Assembly: GCF_015207525.1 (NCBI RefSeq)
Contig: NZ_JADEWR010000005.1
Coordinates: 27,737-87,326, forward strand
Direction: 5' to 3'
DNA length: 59,590 nucleotides
DNA from: Nodosilinea sp. LEGE 06152
Lineage (GTDB): Bacteria; Cyanobacteriota; Cyanobacteriia; Phormidesmidales; Phormidesmidaceae
Shown here: positions 43,606 to 52,602 of the stretch, one piece after another
Position numbering within the stretch: the stretch's first letter is position 1
Layout of the letters: each line of letters opens with the position of its first letter
The notes under the pieces: generated by a model
The model's input: only the letters and a program-made list of their open reading frames with translations
The model's database searches: none
Told to the model about the DNA's origin: nothing
Translations under genes and position numbers: made by a program

Positions 43606-44784
43606 CTATTGCTTGAGTAGTTCTGCTTCTTCGGCCCGCCGGTTGACTAACCCCGGCAGGGTTTTCATTTGCCCATTGACCTTGCCTTTGTCCCACTGCT
43701 TTAGAGCCTCAGCGGCTCCCTCAATGTCGCCTGCATTAAAGCGCTGCACAGCGGTGGACTGTGCCCCAGCGGGGCCAACGTTATACAGAAAGCTAGTCCA
43801 TGCCGTTTCTTGGGACGGGGTCATGGGACGGGCGATCGCACCCTTGGCGATCGCGTTGAACTTAGCCAAGTCACCCTGTTTATATTCGGCGGCTTGGGCC
43901 TCGGTAATGCAGGGGTCACCCATCTTCACGGCGCGGCCATCGGGGTAACGGGTAGTGCCGTAGCCAATGGTCGCAACGCCAACGGGGTCAAGGTAGGGGC
44001 ACTCGCGAAACCCTTCAAAGTTGGCCACAAACTGGGCTAAGTCTTTGCCGCCAGCATTCCCCAGGTATGGGGAGGGGTCAAAGCCTGCGGGCGGTGCGCC
44101 GGTTAGGGTCGCTTCGAGCACTCCTTTCTTGGGCTGTACCTTTGACCCGCCGATCTTCTGTTCCCAGTGCAGGTGTGCCCCGTTGCCCCTGCCGGTGTTG
44201 CCCGTGCGGGCGTAAACCTCACCAGGGCCGTAGGTGCCATTCCTGCAGCTGCTGAGGTGCAGCGCTTGGTAGAACTCGGGGCCAATCCAGATAGAGGCCA
44301 CCTGCCCACCGCCACCACCATCCCACCAACAACTGACCTTGGTGCCAGCCACAAACGCCTTGAGCGGGGTGCCAGTGGGGGTACCCAGGTCTACGCCCTT
44401 GTGGTCGCTGCTGCATCCTGCGCACGGCGCGGTACGGGGACCAAAGTTGGAGGTGACTGGGTAACCAGCCACCGTCATGCCAACCTTTACAGGTTCATCG
44501 CTGAGCCCGGTACTAACCCCGGTTGGTATCGAGCTGCCCACCAGGGGGGAAGCTTGGTAAAACAGGGTTTTGCTGGGAATCACCTGTTTGCCAAACAGGC
44601 GAACCGCTGGCAAGGCTACATGAAGCTCACCCTTGGCCAAGACATCGTCGGCCCGCTGGTTTAGCCCAGGGTGAACGATCGCGGCGATCGCTGGGGCAAT
44701 CAGCAGCCCTGCGCGCAGCCATCCGCGCACCTCGTCACTGGGGCGGGGGAGTTGGATAGTTAAGCTGTAGGGCTGGCTGACCAT
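43606..44784 (-). CDS. Fused M23 endopeptidase and GH24 (T4-type) lysozyme
   Basis: 392 aa. N-terminal hydrophobic stretch (GLLIAPAIAAIV) may anchor or export it. LytM/M23 domain about 105-215: HKGVD (His and Asp zinc ligands, four apart) and HLHWE. GH24 domain about 250-390: EGFRECPYLDPVGVATIGYG has Glu, Asp (+9) and Thr (+15) at exactly the T4 lysozyme spacing, then AEYKQGDLAKFNAIAKGA and the Trp-rich WTSFLYNVG. It can in principle cut both peptide and glycan bonds. Such enzymes open the cell wall for conjugation or phage machinery. Confidence 0.92.
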   Translation of the reverse strand: MVSQPYSLTIQLPRPSDEVRGWLRAGLLIAPAIAAIVHPGLNQRADDVLAKGELHVALPAVRLFGKQVIPSKTLFYQASPLVGSSIPTGVSTGLSDEPVKVGMTVAGYPVTSNFGPRTAPCAGCSSDHKGVDLGTPTGTPLKAFVAGTKVSCWWDGGGGGQVASIWIGPEFYQALHLSSCRNGTYGPGEVYARTGNTGRGNGAHLHWEQKIGGSKVQPKKGVLEATLTGAPPAGFDPSPYLGNAGGKDLAQFVANFEGFRECPYLDPVGVATIGYGTTRYPDGRAVKMGDPCITEAQAAEYKQGDLAKFNAIAKGAIARPMTPSQETAWTSFLYNVGPAGAQSTAVQRFNAGDIEGAAEALKQWDKGKVNGQMKTLPGLVNRRAEEAELLKQ

Positions 44785-44872
44785 CGTTAATCCACTTGAA
44801 TGTGTACTGCCCTGGAGCGGCCAGATCGAGGGCCAATACCACCAGGGCGGCTAGAACGGCTGCGGCTCTCAC
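44735..44872 (-). CDS. Small membrane peptide overlapping its neighbours
   Basis: 45 aa from a GTG that overlaps the upstream stop (GTGA). One helix (AAAVLAALVVLALDLAAPG) and a short tail. Ends 50 bp inside the next gene. Supported only by the stop-start overlap and composition. Confidence 0.4.
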   Translation of the reverse strand: MRAAAVLAALVVLALDLAAPGQYTFKWINDGQPALQLNYPTPPPQ

Positions 44873-45228
44873 TGCTCCGGGGCAGGCTGTCGCCGCTGCT
44901 CCAGAAACTCTCGGGTGTTGCGCCCAGCGCGATCGCCCCAGTCGCCCACGTCGGCGCGCCGAATCGGGCGAATGACGGAGGGACCGTCGCCAACCGCTAA
45001 AGAGATGCCAAAGTTCAAAACCAGGATGGCCGTAGCAAGAGCCCCTACCCCGCCGATGGAGTACAGCAGCAGCTTGACCGGGTGCGTAATGCACCACCAC
45101 CACAGGTAGTAGCCGGTGCTGATCTCGCCGATTACGCCCTTAGCTTTGTCATCCAGCGCTGGGCGACTGCCGCTGCTAGAAACAGGCTGACCGTTTGGGC
45201 CTAAAACTGGAGTGTGATGTTTACCCAT
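44869..45228 (-). CDS. Small membrane protein of the element
   Basis: 119 aa; one or two helices (GYYLWWWCITHPVKLLLYSIGGVGALATAILVLNFGISLAV) with a basic, Arg-rich C-terminal tail. The ATG is preceded by AGAGGAAATC, an acceptable ribosome binding site. Between the ATPase and the peptidoglycan hydrolase. Family not recognised; could be a channel or pilus-assembly component, given the context. Confidence 0.6.
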   Translation of the reverse strand: MGKHHTPVLGPNGQPVSSSGSRPALDDKAKGVIGEISTGYYLWWWCITHPVKLLLYSIGGVGALATAILVLNFGISLAVGDGPSVIRPIRRADVGDWGDRAGRNTREFLEQRRQPAPEQ

Positions 45229-45344
45229 GATTTCCTCTGGTGTGGATGTGGTGAAAAACTGGTGCTAACCCGGGGCGGTGGGGAGAGGTGGGGAACGCTG
45301 CAACCCTTGTGGCCCCAATATCCCCACAGTCCCCAGCACCGTCC

Positions 45345-46874
45345 CTACTCAAGCCAGGTGGGCCAAGATTGCCATCCTGGCAAGATCTGAAATTCGGAAC
45401 CCTCGCCGTCCCGATTCTTGGCCGACCACACCGCTACATTGGCGGCGATCGCGGCTTCGACTAACTGTCTAATAGCCTCGCGGCTGGTGATCTTGTTGGT
45501 CTTACCCCAGCTGCCTTTGAGGCGGCCAACATCAGCCGTGCGCCAGCCCTTCTGCCGGCAGAACAGGAGCAGCGAGCGCAACTCGGCGATGGGCCGAATG
45601 GCCTCCCAATCGGGCAGAGACTCAAGGCCTGGCCCGTCGGCCGCGACCGGACCTTGGTAAAGCCGCTCTGCGATCGCTTGCCAGGCTTCGGGATTAAAAG
45701 CGGCCTCTACGGTCTGCTGCACCTGCTGGGGAATGACCGGGGCGGGTGGCGCTGGGTCCTTTTCCAGGCCAATGCCCAGATACTCTAGGAGATCGCCAAG
45801 CTCGCGCTTGAGCCGACCAGGACTGATCAGCTCGGGCACCACCACCGGACTCATTTCGCCCTCGGTGTAGGGCTTACCAGGCGGCTTAAATCGGGCGGTT
45901 CCAGCCCAGCAGGGGTTGCCCCAATCGTCGGTTTTGCCGTCCACCTTGATGACAGCGGCAAACCTCAGTACCGACTCCAGAATGCCGCTGCCCAAGTCTT
46001 CACCGCCCGCCGTACCCTTTTTGTCTCCGTGCAGCAGCACGATCATGCCGTGGCCCTGCTTGCGGGTAGTGCGGTTGGCGTGGCTGAGCGTGGGCTGCGC
46101 AATGGGCGCGAGTCCGGGATAGCTACCGTCAGACCAGCCGGTAAACTCGTCGCAGATCAGGGTGTGGCGGGTTTTGTTGTCCTGGGCGAAGGGTTCAAAC
46201 GGCTTCATCGCCTGCATGAGCCCTTCGCGGATCGACCCCTCGGGGTCACTACCTAAGCCGTAGAGCCGCCCCACTAGCCAGGTAGAGAACTGCATGTTCT
46301 CCTTGGCGTGGGGGTCAAAGATGGAGGCCGGCCAGCCCCACAGAATGAACCGGAGCACGGCGATCGCATTGGCTATTGTGCTTTTGCCGCTGCCGCTGTC
46401 GCCGATGATCACCACGGTCGGGGCCATCAGGCATTGCCGGAGCCATTCATTCGCCCCCACCAGGTGCATGATCTTGGTTTTGATCGAGGCTATAACCGCA
46501 TCTTCAGGCACCAGCTCACCTGGAGAACCGTTAGCCCCACGGCCTTTCAGCCCATCGGCACGATGGCTGGGGAGTTCTTCAGGGCGTAGGGTGGCGGGGT
46601 CACCAGAGGCCAGATAAAGGCCACTGCCACCGAGGACAAACCCAAAGGCCATTAGCGCTTGCCCCAGCGCCTGGCCGCGCCGGTCGGTCGGCGCTTGATA
46701 CGCCAGCTCGCCCTGCATCCGCCCCGATACCCAAGCATCCTCATAGACACGGGGGTTGTAGAGCTGAGGATTGGCCCACGCCAAGGCTCCGCCCCCCACC
46801 AGGGCGGCTAACCCGCTGAGGGTGAGGCCCATACTGAGCATCTGCTGTTGTCGGTTGCCAAGGTAAAGCGCCAT
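45345..46874 (-). CDS. Membrane-anchored P-loop ATPase, coupling-protein/translocase-like
   Basis: 509 aa. Two N-terminal helices (GLTLSGLAALVGGGALAWA and GQALMAFGFVLGGSGLYLA) are followed by an ATPase domain: Walker A IIGDSGSGKST near residue 160, Walker B HTLICDEFTGW near 245, a sensor-like IVLLHGDKK. The C-terminal part has a winged-helix-like segment (LLLFCRQKGWRTADVGRLKGSWGKTNKITSREAIRQLV). The layout resembles FtsK/VirD4-type DNA pumps and plasmid-encoded relatives. It starts 4 bp after the preceding gene's stop. Confidence 0.75.
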   Translation of the reverse strand: MALYLGNRQQQMLSMGLTLSGLAALVGGGALAWANPQLYNPRVYEDAWVSGRMQGELAYQAPTDRRGQALGQALMAFGFVLGGSGLYLASGDPATLRPEELPSHRADGLKGRGANGSPGELVPEDAVIASIKTKIMHLVGANEWLRQCLMAPTVVIIGDSGSGKSTIANAIAVLRFILWGWPASIFDPHAKENMQFSTWLVGRLYGLGSDPEGSIREGLMQAMKPFEPFAQDNKTRHTLICDEFTGWSDGSYPGLAPIAQPTLSHANRTTRKQGHGMIVLLHGDKKGTAGGEDLGSGILESVLRFAAVIKVDGKTDDWGNPCWAGTARFKPPGKPYTEGEMSPVVVPELISPGRLKRELGDLLEYLGIGLEKDPAPPAPVIPQQVQQTVEAAFNPEAWQAIAERLYQGPVAADGPGLESLPDWEAIRPIAELRSLLLFCRQKGWRTADVGRLKGSWGKTNKITSREAIRQLVEAAIAANVAVWSAKNRDGEGSEFQILPGWQSWPTWLE

Positions 46875-46878
46875 AAAC

Positions 46879-47625
46879 CTACTCCATCGACTCCTTAATG
46901 AGGTCTGGTGGGGTGGTGCGGGGGTTAATCAGCAGTGGATTGACCGGGCTGCGTGCGGCGGGCTGATACTCTTTCAGGCGCATGATGGCGAATCGTTGGC
47001 CGGTGAGCCCACGGGTCAGCTCTGAGCCGTCGAACCGCACGTACTCTTGCGGGAATACACCCCTGATGGCGGCGTGGTAGCGTACCAGCCCCTGGGTCAG
47101 GGCGTAGGCATCATTGGTCTGCAATGCGTCGTTCATCTGCCGGATGCCGTCGCCGGCGTAGCGCAACAGGATGCACTGCACTGGCTCCAGGGTTTCAACG
47201 CACCCACTGAGGTCGATATCGCCCACAGAGTCTTTGGTATCTAGAGAGGCCGTCGCCACCTCTTTGCGGGCCTCGCCTAACAGCCTCTCGGTTTCCTTGG
47301 CGATGGGGTAATCCAGCGTTTTGGCCATCTGATCCTGTAGCCACAGGTCGTAGGCGGGAAGAATCTGGATTAACGCATTGGCAACGGCTTCAGGTTCTTC
47401 GCTGCCCATCATGCCTGCTAGGGTTAATGGGTCAGTGCCCGTGAAGTCATAAGCGCCTGGAACCCGTGGTGCAGGAGGGCTTTGGCTGCTCCGGTAGGGC
47501 AAATAAATGGTCAGGGCGATCCCGCCCAGGGCGGCCGCTGCAAAGGGAATGCCCCACTGCATCCGGGGCGATTGCGATCGATATTTCTGCCACGCTTGCC
47601 CCAATAGGGCGGCTCGAAAAACCAT
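46879..47625 (-). CDS. Membrane-anchored hypothetical protein of the element
   Basis: 248 aa, one helix near the N-terminus (MQWGIPFAAAALGGIALTIYLPY), then a mostly helical domain with two Cys (SGCVETLEPVQCILL). It is 4 bp from the ATPase gene, so they are probably translated together. No family recognised. Confidence 0.7.
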   Translation of the reverse strand: MVFRAALLGQAWQKYRSQSPRMQWGIPFAAAALGGIALTIYLPYRSSQSPPAPRVPGAYDFTGTDPLTLAGMMGSEEPEAVANALIQILPAYDLWLQDQMAKTLDYPIAKETERLLGEARKEVATASLDTKDSVGDIDLSGCVETLEPVQCILLRYAGDGIRQMNDALQTNDAYALTQGLVRYHAAIRGVFPQEYVRFDGSELTRGLTGQRFAIMRLKEYQPAARSPVNPLLINPRTTPPDLIKESME

Positions 47626-47728
47626 GATGACACCCTGTCAGGTAGGAATTAATCGGCGATTGCTGTGTGGGATTAGTGCGTGAATAAAACGGCGATTACG
47701 ACCCCGGCCGTAGCCAGGGCCAACAGAG

Positions 47729-48241
47729 CTAGGCGGCGGTATCGGGCGAATCTGTGACGACGCCCAGTTCTTTTCCCACCGTGTTTTGCAGCTGCTGATG
47801 GGTGGCCAGGGCGGCGTTCATCTCTGCGATCGCCATCTCGTGGCCTAATTGACGCCCTGACTCAGCCGCCATGCCCAGCAGAGCGTTTCTAAAGCTGGCC
47901 TGATTGCCCTTAAACGCTCCTAGCGCCTGGGTGAGCTGCTGTTGTTGCAGATGACGGCTCAGCTCGCTGTTGACACCCCGAATAGCTAGCGGCGGGGGTG
48001 TGTAGACCGAGAGGCCACTGCCCAACACATCCACATGCTGAGCAGGCGGGGCAGGTGGTTCGGCAGGAATGAATAGCACAGCGGCAATTTTGTCTTGTTC
48101 GGCAGGGCTGAGCAGGGTGGGCAATCCTTTGCCCTGGGGTGTGCCTGAGATACCCAGGGCCGTCATCTTGCGGCCGATTTCAGTATGCGATACCCCACAG
48201 ACCTCAGCGAACTTGCGAATCGATAGCGGTTCACGTTCCAC
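47729..48241 (-). CDS. HTH-type protein heading the leftward arm
   Basis: 170 aa. The N-terminus (LSIRKFAEVCGVSHTEIGRKMTALGISGTPQGKGLPTLLSPAEQDKIAAVL) reads as a helix-turn-helix of the kind used for plasmid control. The C-terminal half is Gln-rich helix (SRHLQQQQLTQALGAFKGN). Divergent from the RHH gene; candidate regulator of the 48.2-48.46 kb control region. Confidence 0.65.
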   Translation of the reverse strand: MEREPLSIRKFAEVCGVSHTEIGRKMTALGISGTPQGKGLPTLLSPAEQDKIAAVLFIPAEPPAPPAQHVDVLGSGLSVYTPPPLAIRGVNSELSRHLQQQQLTQALGAFKGNQASFRNALLGMAAESGRQLGHEMAIAEMNAALATHQQLQNTVGKELGVVTDSPDTAA

Positions 48242-48457
48242 GTCGTTACACCTCTTGGTTACAGGTCAAAATTTCGGCAAACCAATACTTGAGCGGTTTG
48301 GTGGAACTAAGTTGTTCCGGTTGCGTTCCACGAATGGTTACAGTGATAGCACAAATAAGTTACTTTGTTGAACTAATAAGTTACTGTAGTGTTTAGTTTG
48401 GTTCGGTTTCGCAACTTGCTCGTACACTGAAGGTGAAAAATGACTGGCGATGAATCA
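48242..48457. promoter_or_regulatory. Divergent control region of the plasmid-like element
   Basis: Contains the inverted repeat GGAAC-N6-GTTCC (48303-48318), two AATAAGTTACT direct repeats exactly 21 bp apart (48354 and 48375), and two GGTTACAG copies (about 48257 and 48336). Placed between the divergent HTH and RHH genes, it probably holds both promoters and their operators; it could also be iteron-like. Confidence 0.55.
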
Positions 48458-48637
48458 ATGAGCAAGCGCGTCGGGCTGACAATGCCAGACACGATTCACG
48501 AGAAGCTGGAACGATGGGCTAAGGCTGAAGGTCGGCCTGTTGCTAATTTGTGCAATTTCTTGATAGAGAAAGCCGTGAGAGAGGCTGAAGAGGCTGGAGC
48601 TATTCCTGCGGCTACAACACTGGAGGATGAAAAATGA
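48458..48637 (+). CDS. Ribbon-helix-helix-type small DNA-binding protein
   Basis: 59 aa from the ATG at 48458 (MSKRVGLTMPDTIHEKLERWAKAEGRPVANLCNFLIEKA pattern, one strand then two helices); a start 6 codons upstream is possible. Likely a plasmid copy or partition regulator. Overlaps the next gene by ATGA. Confidence 0.72.
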   Translation: MSKRVGLTMPDTIHEKLERWAKAEGRPVANLCNFLIEKAVREAEEAGAIPAATTLEDEK

Positions 48638-49092
48638 CCTACAGCAGCGATCGCCTAGACCGTGTAGAAGCCTTGCTGGCCACCGTGGCAGAGAGCCAGG
48701 CCCGCACTCAGATTATTGTTGAGCAGAATGCCGCTGGCTTGCGCGAAACCCGTGCGATCGCCGACAGCAACGCCCGTGCTATTGAGGCATGGTCATCTCG
48801 CATTGAGGACGGCATAGCTGAAGCCGAAGAGGTTAGCAGCTCCACGGCGGCTAATACCAACCGGCGCATGGAAGACGCGATCGCCGATACTGTGCAGATG
48901 ATTGCCGACCTGGGCCGGCAGCAGCAGGAAACCGATCAGCGGTTTGAAGTGTTTTTAGCCGAAGCCAGGGCCGACCGCGCAGAGATGCGGGCAGTCCGTG
49001 AGGCTAATTCAACAGAGCACCGGGCATTCACTCAAAACATTCAGGTGCTGCTGGCTGAGATTGCCCGCCTGTGGCAACGGGTGGCCGGATGA
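48634..49092 (+). CDS. Coiled-coil protein of the element
   Basis: 152 aa, nearly all helical and charged: SDRLDRVEALLATVAESQARTQ, then repeated heptads to AEIARLWQRVAG. No transmembrane segment at the end. A decayed relative lies at 22717. Probably a structural or scaffolding protein of the replicon. Confidence 0.72.
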   Translation: MTYSSDRLDRVEALLATVAESQARTQIIVEQNAAGLRETRAIADSNARAIEAWSSRIEDGIAEAEEVSSSTAANTNRRMEDAIADTVQMIADLGRQQQETDQRFEVFLAEARADRAEMRAVREANSTEHRAFTQNIQVLLAEIARLWQRVAG

Positions 49093-49412
49093 CCATGGGG
49101 GATAAGGCCAAGCGCGCCACAGTTACGCTCGACCCGTTGGCGATCGCTGGGTTTCAGATGCCCGATGGTAGTCGCCGGGTGAGCATCGCCAGCGCGGCTG
49201 AGGCGGTTGGGACTTTTCAGCAGAACGGAACAAACTTTTTGCGCCTGAATGCCTGCAAAGCTCCACAGGTCAGTAGTTATACGCCACAAACTTCTGATCG
49301 AGGTAAAGCCTACGCAGAACGCGATGCCCTGTACGAGCAAGTAGCTCAACTAGAACAGCAGCTCTTCAACGCTGGTCTAGAGCCCTGGCAACTACCGCCA
49401 ACTGAGCGGTAA
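49089..49412 (+). CDS. Hypothetical protein
   Basis: 107 aa from the ATG at 49089 (start MTMGDKAKRATV), overlapping the previous stop (ATGA). It contains RRVSIASAAEAVGTFQQNGTNFLRLNAC, which could be a small DNA-binding helix pair, and a short C-terminal coiled coil. Unrecognised. Confidence 0.6.
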   Translation: MTMGDKAKRATVTLDPLAIAGFQMPDGSRRVSIASAAEAVGTFQQNGTNFLRLNACKAPQVSSYTPQTSDRGKAYAERDALYEQVAQLEQQLFNAGLEPWQLPPTER

Positions 49413-49760
49413 CTACAGTCTTTTGTTGCACGTTAGGAGGCCGATACCAACCCCAAAACACCCATCAAACCCAATTTTTAGCGTTTGCCTTGCCCGGCTT
49501 AGACACCTGTACTATGATCCGGCAATGATTTACGCCTTGCTGGGTTGACCCCCTGGCGATCGCGTAAATCAGCGTTAAGCGTCCTGACCAGACCCTTAAC
49601 AGGCAAAAAGAACCGGCAGCAAATGCCACCGGCTCTTTAAAAAGCGAAAACCCGAGAGGACCAGTTCCCAAGCCACGCAGTAAATGTTATGCGGCTATGG
49701 TAACACCGGATCTCTCTCGGGGCAATATCCATTGCTCTTTTTTAGGAGAGAGAGGCCCCT
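49413..49760. promoter_or_regulatory. Leader of the primase gene with terminator and RBS-hiding hairpin
   Basis: Holds a possible promoter (TACTAT near 49512) and a terminator-like hairpin (AAAGAACCGG / CCGGCTCTTT, 49607-49638). TCTCTCTC (49711-49718) can pair with GAGAGAGA (49746-49753), which is the ribosome binding site of the gene at 49761. GGGGC (49719) could instead pair with GCCCC (49755), giving two exclusive folds. A control role is inferred. Confidence 0.45.
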
Positions 49761-51401
49761 ATGACCGCATCTATAGGATGGGGCGAGGAGTCGCGTAAGA
49801 CTCCTCGTTCTGAACCCCTCCCCGCTGACCCCACAGGCCAGCGGCTGTGTGAAATCTTTGGCCACTACCGCTGGAACTTCATCCGCGCCGATCTGCCAGA
49901 TGACGCCACCGCTAAAGTCGCCTGGACAACTATCAAAGACTACCCGCTGCGGCCCCGCGTTCTCTGGAACCACTGGCAAGACGCCAACCAGCTGATCGGC
50001 GTCCGCTTCACCCACGACACCCGCTAAGCCCTGCTCGACCTTGATGCCGGGGGCGACTACTGTACCGCCAAAGGCGTCGCTCAGATTCGCGCTGCCCTAG
50101 AGACCATCGGCATCACCCGCACCCTGCTGATTCGCTCCAGCTGGAGCGGCGGCCTGCACCTGTACATTCCCTTTGCCGAGTGGGTCAATACCTTTAACCT
50201 GGCCGTTGCCCTCAAGGAATGCCTCAAAGCCCAAGGATTTCGGCTCCAGGCCGGGCAGCTCGAAATCTTCCCCAACGTCAAAGCCTACGGCGTTCAAACC
50301 TTTATCGAATACATGGGGCACCGCCTGCCCCTGCAGCCCGGCAGCGGCTCCTGCCTGCTCGACGATGCCCTCAATCCCATCGGCAGCAGCCTGGCCCGGT
50401 TCTTCTGGCTCTGGGATGGTGCCGCCAGCCACCAGGACATGGACACCCTGCGCCATGCCATGAAACTTGGCCGCGACAACCACCGCAAGCGACCCAAGCG
50501 CCGCAGCCACCCCGTCGAGAGCTGGCGACACGACCTCGACCTCGAAATTACCGAAGGCTGGACCGCCCACGGCCAGACCAACCATCTGCTTAAAACCATT
50601 GCCTGTTATGGCCACGTCTTCGAGGGTCTTCAGAGCCAGGCCCTGATTGACTACACCCTGCGCATCGCCCTCCACTGCCCCGGCTACGAGCAGTACTGCC
50701 GCCACCAGCACGACATTGAGCGCAAAGTCATCGCCTGGACCAGAGCCGTTGAGAACTACTACTGGCCCCTGGGCACCCCCCCCAGCCGCGACACCAGCCA
50801 TCCCAAAAACACCCTGGTTCCCTTTAACCAAAGGCAGACCGAGGACGCCCAGAACCGCATTCGTACCGCCTACGTGGAGCTAGAGCAGGCAGGAGAACTG
50901 CCCGAGCAGATCACGGCACGGGCCCAGGCGATCGCCCGGGGGGCCAAGGTCAGCCAGCAAACCCTCTATAAGCACCTCAGTCTCTGGCATCCCAAGCACC
51001 AAGAGGGTGTAATAGCCCAGTTAGCAAGCTTTCTAGCCCCTGAGCAGGCAAGTTCTGAAGCAATCCCAGAATCGCCAGAACCCGGGGAAATCAAAGAATT
51101 ACACCCCTTGGAGAAAAATATGAAGGGTAAGGCGCTTTGCGCCAGTGGCGTGGGGTCGGATTTGAATTCTTTTTCTCTGGAAAGGGGGGTGCGGGGGGAT
51201 GAAACCTCTTTTCCACAGGAGTCTCATCTCCCTGATCTAGAGCTTCAGTCCCAGGTACAGCACCAAGTCCATAAGCTGGGGTGGTCTTATGAAATGATTT
51301 GTCAGTTCATTTCGGATCGCTTTAATGGGAAGCGTTGGCTTGAACTTGATAGTGAGCAGCAACTGCTGCTGCTTTACTATCTACAGACGGTACAGAGTTG
51401 A
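49761..51401 (+). pseudogene. Primase-polymerase-like plasmid replication protein, interrupted by one in-frame TAA
   Basis: One continuous reading frame of 547 codons except for TAA at 50025-50027 (codon 89). The surrounding residues (FTHDTR-stop-ALLDLDAGGDY) match the usual pattern with Tyr at that point, and TAC to TAA is a single base change. After the stop, LLDLDAGGDYC carries a DxD-type metal motif, and RSSWSGGLHLYIPF matches the AEP primase motif around the catalytic His. C-terminal RIRTAYVELEQAGELPEQI...VSQQTLYKHLSLWH looks like a winged helix. No second start after 50027 has a good ribosome binding site until 50313. The stop could be a true loss, a sequencing error, or read-through. 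Confidence 0.8.
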
Positions 51402-52525
51402 ATGACCCCGTGGTTAAGCCCCCTGATCAAAAACAAACGTCCTTGTTCTCAGACGACGAAGGTGCCTATTCTGGCTTAGTCACTGGAATTGTTGAGCTGC
51501 TTGACACAGCCCGTAAGTCAGCAGCACGTTCTGTTAACTCGATTATGACCACCACCTACTGGGAGATCGGAAGACGCATCGTTCAGATAGAACAAAGCGG
51601 ACAGATGAAAGCTGAGTATGGAACTGCGGTAGTAGAGAAATTATCTGAAGATCTAACAAATCGCTTTGGTCGAGGGTTCCGCCGCTCCAATCTATTTCAG
51701 ATGCGGGCATTCTACCTGGCTTATGCGCAGGCGATACAACCCACTGCCTCTAAGGAGTTGGCTTCAATAATCCAGACAATGTCTGGACAATTCCCGTTGC
51801 CATGGTCCCACTACGTCAAACTAATTTCGATTAAAGACCCTCAGGCTCGAGCATTCTATGAAGCAGAGGCCCTGAAGCATGGCTGGTCAGGACGCCAGAT
51901 GGCACGGCAAATTGCGACACAGTTCTACGAGCGAACGCTGATTGCTCGTAACAAAGCCGCGATGGTTGAGAGTTCTGCCGCAATACGCCCTGGCGATGCT
52001 GTGACACCGGAGGAAGAGATTCGAGATCCTTTCGTCCTGGAGTTTTTAGATCTCAAGGATGAGTATTCAGAAAGTGATCTAGAGGCTGCTCTCATCCATC
52101 ACATTGAGCACTTCCTGCTTGAACTAGGCGGAGACTTTGCTTTTATGGGTCGTCAGCGGCGGCTACGGATCGGAGACCAGTGGTTTCGGGTCGATCTAGT
52201 TTTCTTTCACCGGCGCTTACGCTGTCTCGTGATTGTTGACCTAAAACTGGGAGAGTTCAGTTATGCCGATGCTGGACAGATGCATCTCTACCTGAACTAT
52301 GCCCGTGAGCATTGGATGTATCCTGGCGAGAATCCCCCTGTTGGCTTGGTTCTCTGTAACAAGAAGGATGAAGCGATTGCGCACTACGCCCTAGAGGGGC
52401 TTGCCAACAAAGTAATGGCCGCAGAGTACCAAATGGTCTTGCCTAACGAAAAGCTTTTGGTGGATGAACTGGAGCGAACCCGACGGATGCTGGAGGCTCG
52501 GATAGAGGGAGATTCAACCTCTTAG
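51398..52525 (+). CDS. DUF1016 / PDDEXK nuclease-family protein (YhcG-like)
   Basis: 375 aa from a TTG that overlaps the primase stop (TTGA). N-terminal DUF1016 region: TTTYWEIGRRIVQIEQSG, YGTAVVEKLSEDLTNRFGRGFRRSNLFQMRAFYLAY, LPWSHYVKLI. C-terminal nuclease core: DFAFMGRQRRLRIGDQWFRVDLVFFHRRLRCLVIVDLKLGEFSYADAGQMHLYLNY, where the Asp and DLK motif are the metal site. Members act on DNA and are often carried by mobile elements and restriction loci. Could protect the element or process its ends. Confidence 0.88.
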   Translation: MNDPVVKPPDQKQTSLFSDDEGAYSGLVTGIVELLDTARKSAARSVNSIMTTTYWEIGRRIVQIEQSGQMKAEYGTAVVEKLSEDLTNRFGRGFRRSNLFQMRAFYLAYAQAIQPTASKELASIIQTMSGQFPLPWSHYVKLISIKDPQARAFYEAEALKHGWSGRQMARQIATQFYERTLIARNKAAMVESSAAIRPGDAVTPEEEIRDPFVLEFLDLKDEYSESDLEAALIHHIEHFLLELGGDFAFMGRQRRLRIGDQWFRVDLVFFHRRLRCLVIVDLKLGEFSYADAGQMHLYLNYAREHWMYPGENPPVGLVLCNKKDEAIAHYALEGLANKVMAAEYQMVLPNEKLLVDELERTRRMLEARIEGDSTS

Positions 52526-52602
52526 TGAATGTTTTGTGTGGTGATTAAAAGACATCGATAACGCCGTGATCAATCCTTTGAGACAAAGATAGGAAAGCAT
52601 CC

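Noticed and set aside
43597..43696. Longer N-terminus for the SH3 protein
   Set aside because: It would overlap the lysozyme gene by 90 bases and hide a good RBS and signal peptide at the ATG 43597.
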